Positions 26,338-34,958 of a DNA stretch of 56,286 bases are shown in pieces. The position numbers were made by a program, and so were the translations under genes. Position 1 is the stretch's first letter. Each line of letters begins with the position of its first letter. The stretch is from Chloroflexota bacterium (GTDB lineage Bacteria; Chloroflexota; Anaerolineae; Aggregatilineales; UBA2796), in contig JAJPHV010000128.1 of assembly GCA_021325095.1 (NCBI GenBank), positions 1 through 56,286 of the forward strand. Reading direction: 5' to 3'. Under the pieces are notes generated by a model. It ran no database searches. It was not told where the DNA came from and was given only the letters and a program-made list of their open reading frames with translations.

Positions 26338-27678
26338 ATGCCTGCTATGAAGTCACAGTTTGAACAGACTGACGTGGTGATTATCGGCGGTGGCCTGGCC
26401 GGGCTAGGTGCCGCAGCCTATCTGGCCCGCGCAGGAGTCGCGGTCACAGTCTTTGAGAAAGCGCCGACCCCGGGTGGGCGCGCTTCCACCCAGAATCACG
26501 ATGGCTATCTTTTCAATCGCGGCATCCACGCCCTGTATACAGGCGGCGCTGCTTCTGAGGTCTTGCAAGAACTGGACATCTCCTACAGCGGCCACAGCCC
26601 CAAGGCCATCTCTGCCCTGCGCCAGGGCAGGTTTCACGTAGCACCAGTTGACACAGCCACACTGCTGCGCACCGATCTGCTCGATCTTGCTGACAAGCTG
26701 GAACTCATGCGTTTGTTGACCAGATTCCCGCGCCTCAACGCGCAGGAAGTGCGGCACACGAGCGTCCAGGAGTGGCTGGACAAGAATGTGCGGCGGCCCC
26801 GGCTGCACCAATTCATGGCAGCCAACGCACGGACGCTGGTCTACTGTTCTTCGCTGGATTTGGTCAGCGCTGACGTGTTCATCATCAAAATGCAGCTTGC
26901 CCTCAAACATCCTATCCTCTACCTTGATGGCGGCTGGCAGACTCTCGTGCAGGGGCTGTGGCGCAAGGCGGAACAGGCAGGCGCGCGCGTTCTCACAGGC
27001 CATCGCGTTGAGGCTATCGAGTACCAGGATGGTCAGATACAGGGTGTGCGTCTGAGCGATGGCACGACGATCAACCCGCTCGCTGTTGTCATTGCCACAG
27101 CTCCGAAGGACGCGGTGAAGTTGATCGACAACGGCCAGTACAAGCCGCTGCGCCAGATCGTCAACAGTCTCATTCCGGCACAGGTTGCCTGCCTGGACGT
27201 TGCCCTCCGACGCCTGCCCAATATGCACCACACCATTGTCCAGGATTTGGATGGGCCGCGATTTATGTCGACGCACTCGCTTTACTCACGTGTCGCTCCG
27301 CAGGGCGGGGCCATCATCTATACCTTTAAGCAGTTGGATCCACGTCAGGTCAGCGATCCACACGAAGACGAGCGTGACCTGGAAGCGCTGCTCGACGCGG
27401 CCCAGCCCGGTTGGCGTGAGTTGCTGGTTCACCGTCAGTACCTACCCCGGATCGACGCCATTGGGATGCTGCCGACGGCCAGGGCCGGTGGCTATGCCGG
27501 ACGGCCAGGGCCAACGGTGCCAGGGATCACAAATCTCTACCTTGCAGGTGACTGGATCGGTGAGGGATTCCTGGCAGATGCCAGCCTGGGCAGTGCGCGC
27601 CAGGTGGCACAAATATTGTTGAAGGCTGGTCTCGCGCGGCCAGAGAAGCGAGAACCGTTGGCAAGTTACGCCCGATAA
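26338..27678 (+). CDS. FAD-dependent oxidoreductase (phytoene-desaturase/amine-oxidase-like)
   Basis: The 446-residue protein has an N-terminal dinucleotide-binding fold, DVVIIGGGLAGLGAAAYLA (glycines 17-19 and 22), the following acidic residue in VTVFEKAPTPGGRA, and the typical flavin-binding end ITNLYLAGDWIGEGFLADA near the C-terminus. This layout fits the FAD-dependent NAD(P)-binding protein group that includes phytoene desaturases, protoporphyrinogen oxidase and amine oxidases. The substrate is unknown. GAGGAG lies six bases before the ATG; an internal ATG three codons later is less favoured. A hairpin leader precedes it and an ECF41 sigma factor gene follows, suggesting it is the sigma factor's target gene, since ECF41 genes often sit next to oxidoreductases. 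Confidence 0.88.
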   Translation: MPAMKSQFEQTDVVIIGGGLAGLGAAAYLARAGVAVTVFEKAPTPGGRASTQNHDGYLFNRGIHALYTGGAASEVLQELDISYSGHSPKAISALRQGRFHVAPVDTATLLRTDLLDLADKLELMRLLTRFPRLNAQEVRHTSVQEWLDKNVRRPRLHQFMAANARTLVYCSSLDLVSADVFIIKMQLALKHPILYLDGGWQTLVQGLWRKAEQAGARVLTGHRVEAIEYQDGQIQGVRLSDGTTINPLAVVIATAPKDAVKLIDNGQYKPLRQIVNSLIPAQVACLDVALRRLPNMHHTIVQDLDGPRFMSTHSLYSRVAPQGGAIIYTFKQLDPRQVSDPHEDERDLEALLDAAQPGWRELLVHRQYLPRIDAIGMLPTARAGGYAGRPGPTVPGITNLYLAGDWIGEGFLADASLGSARQVAQILLKAGLARPEKREPLASYAR

Positions 27679-27686
27679 GCCCGATG

Positions 27687-27747
27687 AAGGGGAGCGCTTG
27701 TCACCGTCCACTCGCAGCGATTTTCGCAAGGACGGAGCACTCCCCTT
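27687..27747 (+). promoter_or_regulatory. Nested long hairpin between the flavin oxidoreductase and sigJ, with TGTCAC
   Basis: Three nested stems share one axis: AAGGGGAG (27687-27694) with CTCCCCTT (27740-27747); CCGTCC (27704-27709) with GGACGG (27730-27735); and GCGA (27717-27720) with TCGC (27724-27727). The right arm ends in TTT, so it could be a terminator of the oxidoreductase gene. The left side carries TTGTCACC, matching the TGTCAC of the hairpin ahead of the oxidoreductase and of reported ECF41 promoters. Confidence 0.5.
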
Positions 27748-27797
27748 TCAAGGATTTCAATCGATTCATGACCTTGTTATGAGATGTGGGACAGGAT

Positions 27798-28745
27798 ATG
27801 CCTACCCAACCAGCGGAAACCAGAGCACAGATCTTCGAGCAGCACCGAGGGCTTCTGTTTTCGATTGCCTACCGGATGCTCGGCAGCGTCATGGAGGCTG
27901 AAGATATGGTACAGGAGGCTTACCTGCGTTACGAAAAAGCCCAGGACAAAGACGTTCAATGCCCAAAGGCATACCTGACCACCATTATTACCCGTCTCTG
28001 TCTGGATCATCTCAAATCCGCCAGGATACAGCGCGAAAACTACGTCGGCATGTGGCTGCCTGAACCTGTGCTGACCGATAGTTCGCCGGGGGCGCTTCTC
28101 GGTGAGCACGAGAGCATTTCGATAGCCTTCCTGGTCTTGCTCGAAAACCTCTCGCCAGTTGAACGCGCGATTTTCCTCTTGCGCGATGTCTTCGAGTACA
28201 GCTTTACCGAAATTGCCCGGATAGTCGATAAGAGCGAAGCCAACTGCCGCCGCTACTATCGCCGCGCCAAGCAGTTTCTCCTTGAGCGCCGCCCTCGCTT
28301 CGAGCCGTCCACTGATGAACAGAAAAGGCTTGTTGAAAGTTTCTTGCAAGCGATGGCGACGGGCGATGTGGAAAGGCTGATCCAGATGCTGGCTGAAGAC
28401 GTGGTCTTCTACGGCGACGGCGGCGGCAAAGTGTCAGCGGTGAGGCAGCCAATTACAGGGCGCGAAGCCGTTAAGCGCTTCCTGCTATTGGGGATTTACC
28501 GTCTGCTGCCGCCGGGTGTCCACATCGAAGTGGCTCAGGTCAATGGGTCGCCAGCGCTCCTCTTGTGGGGGTACGACGACCATCCTTATTTCGTGATGAC
28601 TTTTACTTTTGCCGGGAATCGCATTCAGGCCATCCATAACATTCTCAATCCCGACAAGCTGACCCATATCCGCCACGCTGGTGTGCAATCAGCGTCGGCT
28701 CCGCAAAACGATTCGTCGGCAGAAGCCGACGACAAAGCTGTTTAG
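27798..28745 (+). CDS. sigJ: ECF41-group RNA polymerase sigma factor with fused SnoaL-like domain (SigJ)
   Basis: The 315-residue protein has sigma region 2 (AYRMLGSVMEAEDMVQEAYL), region 4 (SPVERAIFLLRDVFEYSFTE) and a C-terminal SnoaL-like extension. All three sequence marks of the ECF41 group are visible: WLPEP in the linker, DGGGK in the extension and NPDKL near the C-terminus. In ECF41 the extension replaces a separate anti-sigma factor and controls activity. I chose the ATG at 27798 over the in-frame GTG at 27786; an AGGA lies just before it. The oxidoreductase gene upstream is the likely regulated partner. The signal sensed is unknown. Confidence 0.93.
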   Translation: MPTQPAETRAQIFEQHRGLLFSIAYRMLGSVMEAEDMVQEAYLRYEKAQDKDVQCPKAYLTTIITRLCLDHLKSARIQRENYVGMWLPEPVLTDSSPGALLGEHESISIAFLVLLENLSPVERAIFLLRDVFEYSFTEIARIVDKSEANCRRYYRRAKQFLLERRPRFEPSTDEQKRLVESFLQAMATGDVERLIQMLAEDVVFYGDGGGKVSAVRQPITGREAVKRFLLLGIYRLLPPGVHIEVAQVNGSPALLLWGYDDHPYFVMTFTFAGNRIQAIHNILNPDKLTHIRHAGVQSASAPQNDSSAEADDKAV

Positions 28746-28766
28746 CGAACAAAGCTGTGTATTATA

Positions 28767-28990
28767 GTGCTGCCCGGTTATGTGTTATTTCTGGTGAACG
28801 GCAACAAGCCGTTGACTACCCAAGAAGAGGCCCCAATCCGCAAGTTAGCCACATCGTCGAAAGTGGCATACCGACCAGTCCAACGGGCCAAAGTGATTAT
28901 CGCAATGTTGGACAATCCGAAGCTGCCCGCGATCCGCGCGCTTCCCCGCTACCAGCATCCTCCGCGAAGTGGAGACGGGGTTACGAAGTT
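28767..28990 (+). pseudogene. IS630-family transposase N-terminal fragment
   Basis: A frame here encodes NGNKPLTTQEEAPIRKLATS, then VQRAKVIIAMLDNPKLPAI. This follows the start of IS630-type transposases (LT-EE-A-LR-LA-S...-V-RA-II), which is a helix-turn-helix region. The homology stops about residue 62 and no catalytic DDE domain follows; the frame then runs antisense into the CpaF gene. No inverted repeats were found. I read it as a decayed fragment, with moderate confidence. Confidence 0.5.
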
Positions 28991-28998
28991 GAGGGCAG

Positions 28999-30501
28999 CT
29001 ACTCACCCGCTTTGGGCGTGCCCGCCCCGAAGATTTTGCCGCTCAGTTTGAACCCGGCCTGCTCCACCCGATCCATGAATTTGGGCCGGAAGCCTGTGGG
29101 CATCAATGTGCCGCCACCGTTGTGGCTTGGCCCTGCGCCCCGGTGATCGGGCGTCTTGTAGACAAAGATGTCTTGCAGGGTGACTTGCTCGCCTTCCATG
29201 CCTTGCAGCTCCGAAATCTGGACGATCTTGCGGCTGCCATCTTTCAGGCGACTTTGTTGGATGATCAACTGCACCGCGCTGGCGATCTGGCGGCGGATGA
29301 CACCAATGGGCAGGTCCATCCCGGACATCAGCGCCAGCGTCTCCAACCGCGCCACACAGTCACGCGGCGAGTTGGCGTGGACAGTGGTCAGCGAACCGTC
29401 GTGCCCGGTGTTCATGGCTTGCAACATGTCCAGCGCTTCGCCCGAACGGCACTCGCCGATCACGATCCGATCCGGACGCATTCGCAGCGCCCCCCGCACC
29501 AGGTCGCGGATAACCAGCTTGCCCCGCTCGCCGTCGCCGCCGGGAATGGGCGGGGCCGTTTCCAGCCGCACGACGTGGCGCTGCGCAAGCTGCAATTCCG
29601 CCGAGTCCTCGATGGTGATAATGCGTTCGTCTTCAGGGATGAAGGACGACAACACGTTCAACAGGGTCGTCTTGCCGGAGCCTGTGCCGCCCGATACCAC
29701 GATGTTCAGGCGCGATACGACGCACGCTTCTAGAAAATCAGCCACTTCCTGTGTCAGCGATCCAAAACGGATCAAATCCTCGATGGTCAATACTTTTTCT
29801 GGGAACTTGCGGATCGTGATCGTCGTGCCCCCCAACGCCGAGGGCGGCAGAATAAGGTGGACGCGAGAGCCATCCGGCAGGCGCGCGTCGGTCATCGGGT
29901 TCTCACGGTTGAAGGCGCGCCCGATGCGCCGCACGATGCGCTGCGCCACCCAGTACGTGTGCTCGTCGTCGTCAAAAGCATACTCTGTCTCGATGAGTTT
30001 ACCTTTGCGCTCGGCAAAGATAACATCCGGTGCATTGACCATGACCTCGCTGAAGGAGCGATCCCGGATCAGCGGATCAATCGCGCCGAAGCCAAGCAGG
30101 TCGTTGAGCAGGCACTCGCTCAACTCGTCGAACTCGGGCTTGGAAAGTTGAATGTTGGCCCGTTGAATGTATATTTTGAGGCGATCCAGGATAATCTTTT
30201 GATGTTCCGGGTTATCGCGCTGCCATTCGTCGGCCTCGTTGGGGGCGGCCAGCAGTTTTGGCCGCAGTTGGCGGCGCAGGTCGGCGATTTTCGGCGTCGT
30301 GCGGCGCTTGGGTGGAGTCGCCTCACGCTTCGCCTGCTCAACCGGGAGCGGCACAACGGGCGGCGGGGGTGGAGGCGGGACCACCGCACTCGCAGTTGCG
30401 GGGCCTGGTGGTGGCGCGGTCAGAGGACGCAAAGGCTCAATTCCCGGTTTTTTGGTGGCGTCTTCTGGTTGGTTCAAACGGCGAGAGAGAAACGATCCCA
30501 T
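28999..30501 (-). CDS. cpaF: CpaF/TadA-type secretion ATPase
   Basis: The 500-residue protein is a type II/IV secretion ATPase of the CpaF group that powers Tad pilus assembly. Residues about 1-75 are proline-rich and unstructured (PPPPPPPVVPLPVEQ). Then come the N-terminal helical domain (ERKGKLIETEYAFDDDEH), the P-loop VSGGTGSGKTTLLN, an aspartate box TIEDSAELQL, Walker B VIGECRSGEALDML and the histidine box NTGHDGSLTTVHANS. All catalytic motifs are intact. GAGGT lies nine bases before the ATG at 30501; the frame opens further upstream at 30591 but those residues look non-native. No tadB, tadC or pilin genes are in the window, so it is solitary here. Confidence 0.93.
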   Translation of the reverse strand: MGSFLSRRLNQPEDATKKPGIEPLRPLTAPPPGPATASAVVPPPPPPPVVPLPVEQAKREATPPKRRTTPKIADLRRQLRPKLLAAPNEADEWQRDNPEHQKIILDRLKIYIQRANIQLSKPEFDELSECLLNDLLGFGAIDPLIRDRSFSEVMVNAPDVIFAERKGKLIETEYAFDDDEHTYWVAQRIVRRIGRAFNRENPMTDARLPDGSRVHLILPPSALGGTTITIRKFPEKVLTIEDLIRFGSLTQEVADFLEACVVSRLNIVVSGGTGSGKTTLLNVLSSFIPEDERIITIEDSAELQLAQRHVVRLETAPPIPGGDGERGKLVIRDLVRGALRMRPDRIVIGECRSGEALDMLQAMNTGHDGSLTTVHANSPRDCVARLETLALMSGMDLPIGVIRRQIASAVQLIIQQSRLKDGSRKIVQISELQGMEGEQVTLQDIFVYKTPDHRGAGPSHNGGGTLMPTGFRPKFMDRVEQAGFKLSGKIFGAGTPKAGE

Positions 30502-30607
30502 GCTGAGACCTCGGCTTTCAAACCCTGCTTCAATGCGGCCTGTAAACGGCGAGTGTTTGCACAGTGTAAAGCCACTTCTATCAACGATCAAGGAAATTCA
30601 TGGAATT

Positions 30608-32443
30608 TTGATACGTTTGATACGCACGCTCATATTCGCCATGATGCTCGGTCTGCTCGGAGCAGCCTGCCAGGCCCAGGCCGCCACACCCACCATCCCC
30701 GAAAACCCGATTGCCTACGGCCAGACGGTGCGCGGGCAACTGGCCTGGCACGAAAGCCGCTGGCTGTTCAAAGGCCAGCACGGCGACACCATCAGCCTCG
30801 AATTCAAGCTCGTCGGGCAGGCCAACCTGCCGCCTGTGGCCGTGATCGATGCGACAGGGGCTTCGCTGGCCCGCATTTCGCCAGATACGGGTCGATTGGA
30901 TCGATTTCGTCTGCCCGGCGACGGGCAGTTTGCGATAGTCGTCGGGGAGGGTGAGGGCAGCTACACCCTCTCGCTGCGGCAGGCGGAGCCTGACGCCCAG
31001 ACCATCATCGCGCCGCCCACGCCCAGCCCGCTTCCGATCACCGATAGTCTGGTCCGCTTGGGCGAGGCGCGCACCGGGTCGCTCAAAACGGGCGACGCCC
31101 AGGACCTGTGGGCCTTTAACGGGCAGGCCGATACGGTCATCACCGTCCGCATGGACGCCATTACAGGCGACCTCAACCCGACCCTGCGCCTGTTTGCGCC
31201 GGATGGCTCGCTCCTGGCAAGTGACCAGAACCCCAACCGAGGCCGCAGCGCGCTCATCGGCGGGCTGCACCTTCCCGTGACAGGCATCTATTTCATTCGT
31301 GCGTCGGGAGGGGGCCGCATCGGGGATTATTCGTTGAACGTGCTGGCCGGTGCGCCGATCTTCACGCCAACCCCGACGCCGCTGCCCACCGTCATTTTGC
31401 CCACCGAAGGCCCCAGCCCCACGCCGACCATCACGCCGACGGTGGTCGCCGTCGCACAAAATGGCGCACAGATACGGGTCGGGCAGACCGTGCAGGGCGC
31501 GATCCTGAGCCAGGAACAGGTGGATCGCTTCGCCGTGTTTGGCCCGGCGGGGGCGGTGATCAGTGTCGGCATGTTCCCTGTCGACAACAGCAGGCTTGTG
31601 CCGTCGTTCGTGATCTACGCGCCCAATGGCGACCAGGTTGCGCAGGCGGCTGGCCCTGCCGGGGCGGTGGTCACGGGCCTGACCCTGCCCGCGACGGGCG
31701 CTTACATCATCTATGCCACCGCTGATAAGGGCCAATCGTCGGGCGCTTATAACCTGGCGGTGGGTGATGGCTTCACGCTGCGCGACCTGAACCGGGGATC
31801 GCCCGCCACCGACTCCATCTCGCAGGGCCTCATTCCTCGCATCGGAGACCGGGAAGTCTGGACGCTGGACTTGCCGGCCAATGCGACGTTCAGCGTCGAA
31901 ACGGCTTCCGAGCAGAGCAAACTGGATACGCTGGTCGAAATTCTCGCACCGGATGGCAAAGTGCTGGCGACGGCCCAGGCCAACCCCACTGCCCACACCG
32001 CCCGCATTCCATCGCTGGTCACAGCGCAGCCGGGGCGCTACGTCATTCGCGTCAGCGCGGCCAAGCCCGGCAGCGTGGGCAGCTACCTCCTGACAGCCCG
32101 CGTGCTCAAGGTCGTGCCCACAGTGACGGTTAATCCCGTCCTCGACCAGACCATCAACGCCGAGGTGGATGAAGGCCAGAACTACACCTATATCTTCCAG
32201 GGCGTTCCAGGTGAGGTCGTGCTGATCGACGTGCGGGAACGGGCAGTGGGTGGCTTTGACCCTGTGATCGAACTCTACGGGCCGAGTGGCCGCCGTCTGG
32301 CGATCACCGACGACAGCAGCCCGGACGATACCAATGCCGTTCTGCAAATCTCCCTGGACGACGGCGTGGGCGCTTATACCGTCCTGGTGCACGGCTACGC
32401 CATGACGCCCGGCGCGTTCACCCTGCATATCAAAACGGAATGA
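30608..32443 (+). CDS. Exported protein with five PPC (pre-peptidase C-terminal) domains
   Basis: A protein of about 611 residues with an N-terminal signal (LIRLIRTLIF, then a hydrophobic stretch ending LLGLLGAAC-like) and then about five PPC-type beta-sandwich domains. Each has the pattern G...G.L..G....W.F.G..G..I.....-...P...L..P.G..L, and a G-Y-L-V strand; clear copies begin at ARTGSLKTGDAQDLWAF, GQTVQGAILSQEQVDRF, SQGLIPRIGDREVWTL and NAEVDEGQNYTYIF. A Thr/Pro-rich linker separates repeats 2 and 3. No protease domain is attached. The start is unclear: TTG at 30608, TTG at 30617 and ATG at 30641 are in frame; the first keeps a positively charged signal. C21 could be a lipoprotein cysteine, but the box is imperfect. 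Confidence 0.82.
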   Translation: MIRLIRTLIFAMMLGLLGAACQAQAATPTIPENPIAYGQTVRGQLAWHESRWLFKGQHGDTISLEFKLVGQANLPPVAVIDATGASLARISPDTGRLDRFRLPGDGQFAIVVGEGEGSYTLSLRQAEPDAQTIIAPPTPSPLPITDSLVRLGEARTGSLKTGDAQDLWAFNGQADTVITVRMDAITGDLNPTLRLFAPDGSLLASDQNPNRGRSALIGGLHLPVTGIYFIRASGGGRIGDYSLNVLAGAPIFTPTPTPLPTVILPTEGPSPTPTITPTVVAVAQNGAQIRVGQTVQGAILSQEQVDRFAVFGPAGAVISVGMFPVDNSRLVPSFVIYAPNGDQVAQAAGPAGAVVTGLTLPATGAYIIYATADKGQSSGAYNLAVGDGFTLRDLNRGSPATDSISQGLIPRIGDREVWTLDLPANATFSVETASEQSKLDTLVEILAPDGKVLATAQANPTAHTARIPSLVTAQPGRYVIRVSAAKPGSVGSYLLTARVLKVVPTVTVNPVLDQTINAEVDEGQNYTYIFQGVPGEVVLIDVRERAVGGFDPVIELYGPSGRRLAITDDSSPDDTNAVLQISLDDGVGAYTVLVHGYAMTPGAFTLHIKTE

Positions 32444-32453
32444 CCCGCCTTCG

Positions 32454-32551
32454 CCTCACCCCCGACCCCCTCCACTCTGGTGGAGAAGGGCGTTTTGGCC
32501 TGTCGGTTCCCCCTCTCTGCGAAGCGGAGAGGGGTCAGGGGGTGAGGTTTC
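32454..32551. repeat. Dispersed intergenic repeat, CTCACCCC type with two hairpins
   Basis: Between convergent genes lie CTCCAC/GTGGAG (32470-32475 with 32480-32485) and a hairpin of CCCCTCTC (32510-32517) with GAGAGGGG (32527-32534), bracketed by CCTCACCCCC and GGGGTCAGGGGGTGAGG, which are themselves inverted. The core at 32510-32534 is identical to 42154-42178. Related copies are at 34.86, 39.56 and 54.8 kb. It probably serves as a bidirectional terminator. Confidence 0.75.
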
Positions 32552-33641
32552 TCCTCTCCGCCCAGGCCCGTTCCACAAACGCCTTGATTTCCCGATCAAA
32601 CACGGCCCGGTCAAACTTCAGGGCGTGGTCACGGATCGCGGCGGAGGAGTAGCGCGAGTCGTCGAAGCGCCTGAGCACGTCCACCAGCGACTCGACGCTC
32701 AACTCGCCGAAGAACTCGCCCGTCACGCCCGGCACCACCGTATCCAGCGCGCCACCCCCTCGATAAGCGATGACCGGACGGCCCGCCGCTTGTGCCTGTA
32801 CGGGCGTGATCCCGAAGTCTTCCAGGCCAGGAAAGATAAACGCCCGGCAGCGCGCCATGAGACCCGGCAGATCGGCATCCGGCACGTAGCCGACAAATTT
32901 CACCGTTGGCCCCGCCAACGCTTCCAGCCGCGCCCGATCCCGGCCACTGCCGCCCACGATGAGCGGCAGGCCAAGCCGCGTACACGCCTCTACCGCCAGA
33001 TCGATCCGCTTGTACGGGATCAACCGCGAGACGACCAGAAAGTAATCTTCGACGTGTTCCGACAGGCCAAAGCGCTCGGCGGCGTCCACTGGCGGATAGA
33101 TGATCACCGAATCGCGCCCATAGTAACGCTTGATGCGCGCCTGAATGTCCGTCGAGATGGCGATAAAGTGATCAACGCGCTGCGCCGCCGCATAATCCCA
33201 GCGCTGCAAGAGCCTGATCACGGGCGACACGGCCAGTTGCAGGGCGCGCCCGAACTGCTCCCGCTGCACGTAGGCGTCGTACTGCCAGACGTAGCGCGTC
33301 GGTGCAAGGCAGTAGCAAATGTGCAGCGCTTTTGGTCCCGTCCGCACGCCGTGACAGAAGCCGCTCTTGTTGGACAGCACCACGTCGTAACCGGATAAAT
33401 CCAGCCCGCCGAAAGCCAGCGGGTACAGCGGCAGATAGGGCTGGTGATGACGGTAAATTCCCGGTAGGCGATCCAGCCACAGGGTGTGGATCGGCCAGTC
33501 GCGCCAGGCGGCGGGCATTGCCTCGCGCCAGTAGATGCTCGTGTACAGCGGCGCGCCCGGAAAGAGCGTTACCAACTCGGTCAGCACGTCCTCCGCGCCG
33601 CCGACCTGGTTCAGCCAGTCGTGGACAAGCGCGAGTCGCAT
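32535..33641 (-). CDS. GT4 family glycosyltransferase
   Basis: The 368-residue protein is a GT-B fold retaining glycosyltransferase of family 4. The N-terminus RLALVHDWLNQVGGAEDVL carries the acceptor-side GG loop, and the C-terminal donor-binding domain has LVVSRLIPYKRIDLAVEAC, IVGGSGRDRARLEAL and the EX7E-type stretch FPGLEDFGITPVQAQAAGRP. It probably transfers a sugar from a nucleotide donor to a lipid-linked or polysaccharide acceptor on the cytoplasmic face. The frame is open much further upstream (to 33998), but the ATG at 33641 aligns with the family start. It is divergent from rnhB. Confidence 0.92.
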   Translation of the reverse strand: MRLALVHDWLNQVGGAEDVLTELVTLFPGAPLYTSIYWREAMPAAWRDWPIHTLWLDRLPGIYRHHQPYLPLYPLAFGGLDLSGYDVVLSNKSGFCHGVRTGPKALHICYCLAPTRYVWQYDAYVQREQFGRALQLAVSPVIRLLQRWDYAAAQRVDHFIAISTDIQARIKRYYGRDSVIIYPPVDAAERFGLSEHVEDYFLVVSRLIPYKRIDLAVEACTRLGLPLIVGGSGRDRARLEALAGPTVKFVGYVPDADLPGLMARCRAFIFPGLEDFGITPVQAQAAGRPVIAYRGGGALDTVVPGVTGEFFGELSVESLVDVLRRFDDSRYSSAAIRDHALKFDRAVFDREIKAFVERAWAERRNLTP

Positions 33642-33656
33642 GGGCCGCAAGGATGC

Positions 33657-33665
33657 TGGTACAAT
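33657..33665 (+). promoter_or_regulatory. Extended -10 promoter of rnhB-moaB
   Basis: TGGTACAAT gives an extended -10 (TGn-TACAAT, hexamer 33660-33665) 43 bases before the rnhB start. No good -35 element is seen, which is usual for extended -10 promoters. Confidence 0.45.
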
Positions 33666-33708
33666 AACCGGCAAAGGTTCATGGGCGCGGATTATAGCCT
33701 GACTGAGC

Positions 33709-34347
33709 ATGGTCAAACACACGCGGCGTTGTGGGTTGGACGAGGTAGGGCGCGGGCCGCTGGCCGGGCCGCTTGTCGCGGCGGCTGTCGTGCTGCCGCC
33801 CGATCTCATCTTCTCCGAAGCCTTCCCGCAGCTACGCTTTGACGATTCCAAAAAGCTGAACAGCCGCCAGCGCGAAGCAGCCGCCGACGCGATCCGCGAG
33901 GTGGCGTTGGCGCTGACCGTCGAAGCCATCTCGGTGGACGAGATCAACGCACAGGGCATCGGCTGGGCCAATCGCACCGCCTTCGAGCGCCTGATCATGC
34001 GCGTCGATGCGGATCGCTATACCGTCGATGGCAATTTGAAACTGGCAAACCTGGGCCGCAAGACAAAGCACGTGCGCTGTGTCGTCCGCGCTGATGGCTC
34101 GGATCAGGCCGTCATCGCCGCGTCCATCATCGCCAAAGTCACCCGCGACCGCATCATGCGCGATCTTCACCTGGATTTTCCGGTATACGGTTGGGATCAC
34201 AATATGGGCTACGGCACGCAGGCACACGTTGCCGCCCTGCGTGAATATGGATCGTGTGCCCATCATCGCCAGCGCTTTGTCACGACGGCCCTGGCCCGTT
34301 TCGGGCCGATGCTGCCCGGCCTGTTCCCCAACGAGGAAGCCCAATGA
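33709..34347 (+). CDS. rnhB: Ribonuclease HII
   Basis: The 212-residue protein is RNase HII, which nicks RNA-DNA hybrids 5' of single ribonucleotides and removes misincorporated ribonucleotides. The catalytic DE pair is D11-E12 in CGLDEVGRGPLAGP; a third acidic residue is in VVRADGSDQAVIAASIIAKV and the fourth in KVTRDRIM. The length and motifs fit the family without additions. The start at 33709 puts the GLDEVGRG motif at the usual position. Its TGA overlaps the ATG of the next gene (ATGA). Confidence 0.96.
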   Translation: MVKHTRRCGLDEVGRGPLAGPLVAAAVVLPPDLIFSEAFPQLRFDDSKKLNSRQREAAADAIREVALALTVEAISVDEINAQGIGWANRTAFERLIMRVDADRYTVDGNLKLANLGRKTKHVRCVVRADGSDQAVIAASIIAKVTRDRIMRDLHLDFPVYGWDHNMGYGTQAHVAALREYGSCAHHRQRFVTTALARFGPMLPGLFPNEEAQ

Positions 34348-34856
34348 GCGTTGAACGACACCGCGAGGCTGCCGGGCACGGCCCGGTGACGGTGGCCCTG
34401 GTCACTGTCAGCGACTCACGTACCCCCGAGACGGACGACAATGGCATTTACCTGCAACATGAATTCGCGGCGCGCGGCCATACCGTCGCGGGCTATCGCA
34501 TTGTCAAAGACGAGCCGGATCAGGTCGAGGCGGTCCTTGAGGAAATGGCCGCGCTGCCCGGCGTGCAGTTGATCCTGTTCAACGGTGGGACGGGCATCGC
34601 CCCACGCGACACAACCTACGACGTGATCGCCCGCAAGATCGAGAAGGTGCTGCCCGGCTTTGGCGAGATTTTCCGGATGCTCAGTTTTCAGCAGGTCGGC
34701 GCGGCGGCCATGCTCAGTCGGGCGACGGCGGGCGTTTACCGGGGCAAGCTGGTCTTTTCGATGCCGGGATCGCCAAAGGCCGTAAAGCTGGCGCTGGAAG
34801 AACTGATCTTGCCCGAACTGAATCATCTGGCCTGGGAGATCGCCCGACAAGCGTGA
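34344..34856 (+). CDS. moaB: MoaB/Mog family molybdenum cofactor biosynthesis protein
   Basis: The 170-residue protein has the MoaB/Mog fold that adenylylates molybdopterin during cofactor synthesis. It shows VALVTVSDSR, a DE-GPDQV-like region (DEPDQVEAVLEEM), the hallmark GGTGIAPRDTT, and the SFQQVGAAAMLSRATAG and FSMPGSPKAVKLA segments. The ATG at 34344 overlaps the rnhB stop; a longer frame to 34254 lies inside rnhB. The MOSC protein at 693 is the other Mo-cofactor-related gene in this window, but they are unlinked. Confidence 0.94.
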   Translation: MSVERHREAAGHGPVTVALVTVSDSRTPETDDNGIYLQHEFAARGHTVAGYRIVKDEPDQVEAVLEEMAALPGVQLILFNGGTGIAPRDTTYDVIARKIEKVLPGFGEIFRMLSFQQVGAAAMLSRATAGVYRGKLVFSMPGSPKAVKLALEELILPELNHLAWEIARQA

Positions 34857-34857
34857 C

Positions 34858-34918
34858 CTTGCTCACAGCCTCCTCTTCCGGCTTGCGGAAAGGCGGCCAG
34901 GGGGTGAGGTTGTGCGTA
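34858..34918. repeat. Dispersed intergenic repeat, CTCACCCC type (diverged copy)
   Basis: TTCCG (34876-34880) and CGGAA (34886-34890) form a short hairpin, bracketed by CTCAC (34863-34867) and GGGGGTGAGG (34900-34909). It has the same plan as the copies at 32.5 and 42.15 kb and lies between convergent genes. Confidence 0.5.
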
Positions 34919-34958
34919 ACATGAGCAAAAATTATCGTCGGCAGACGATTTCACGCTG

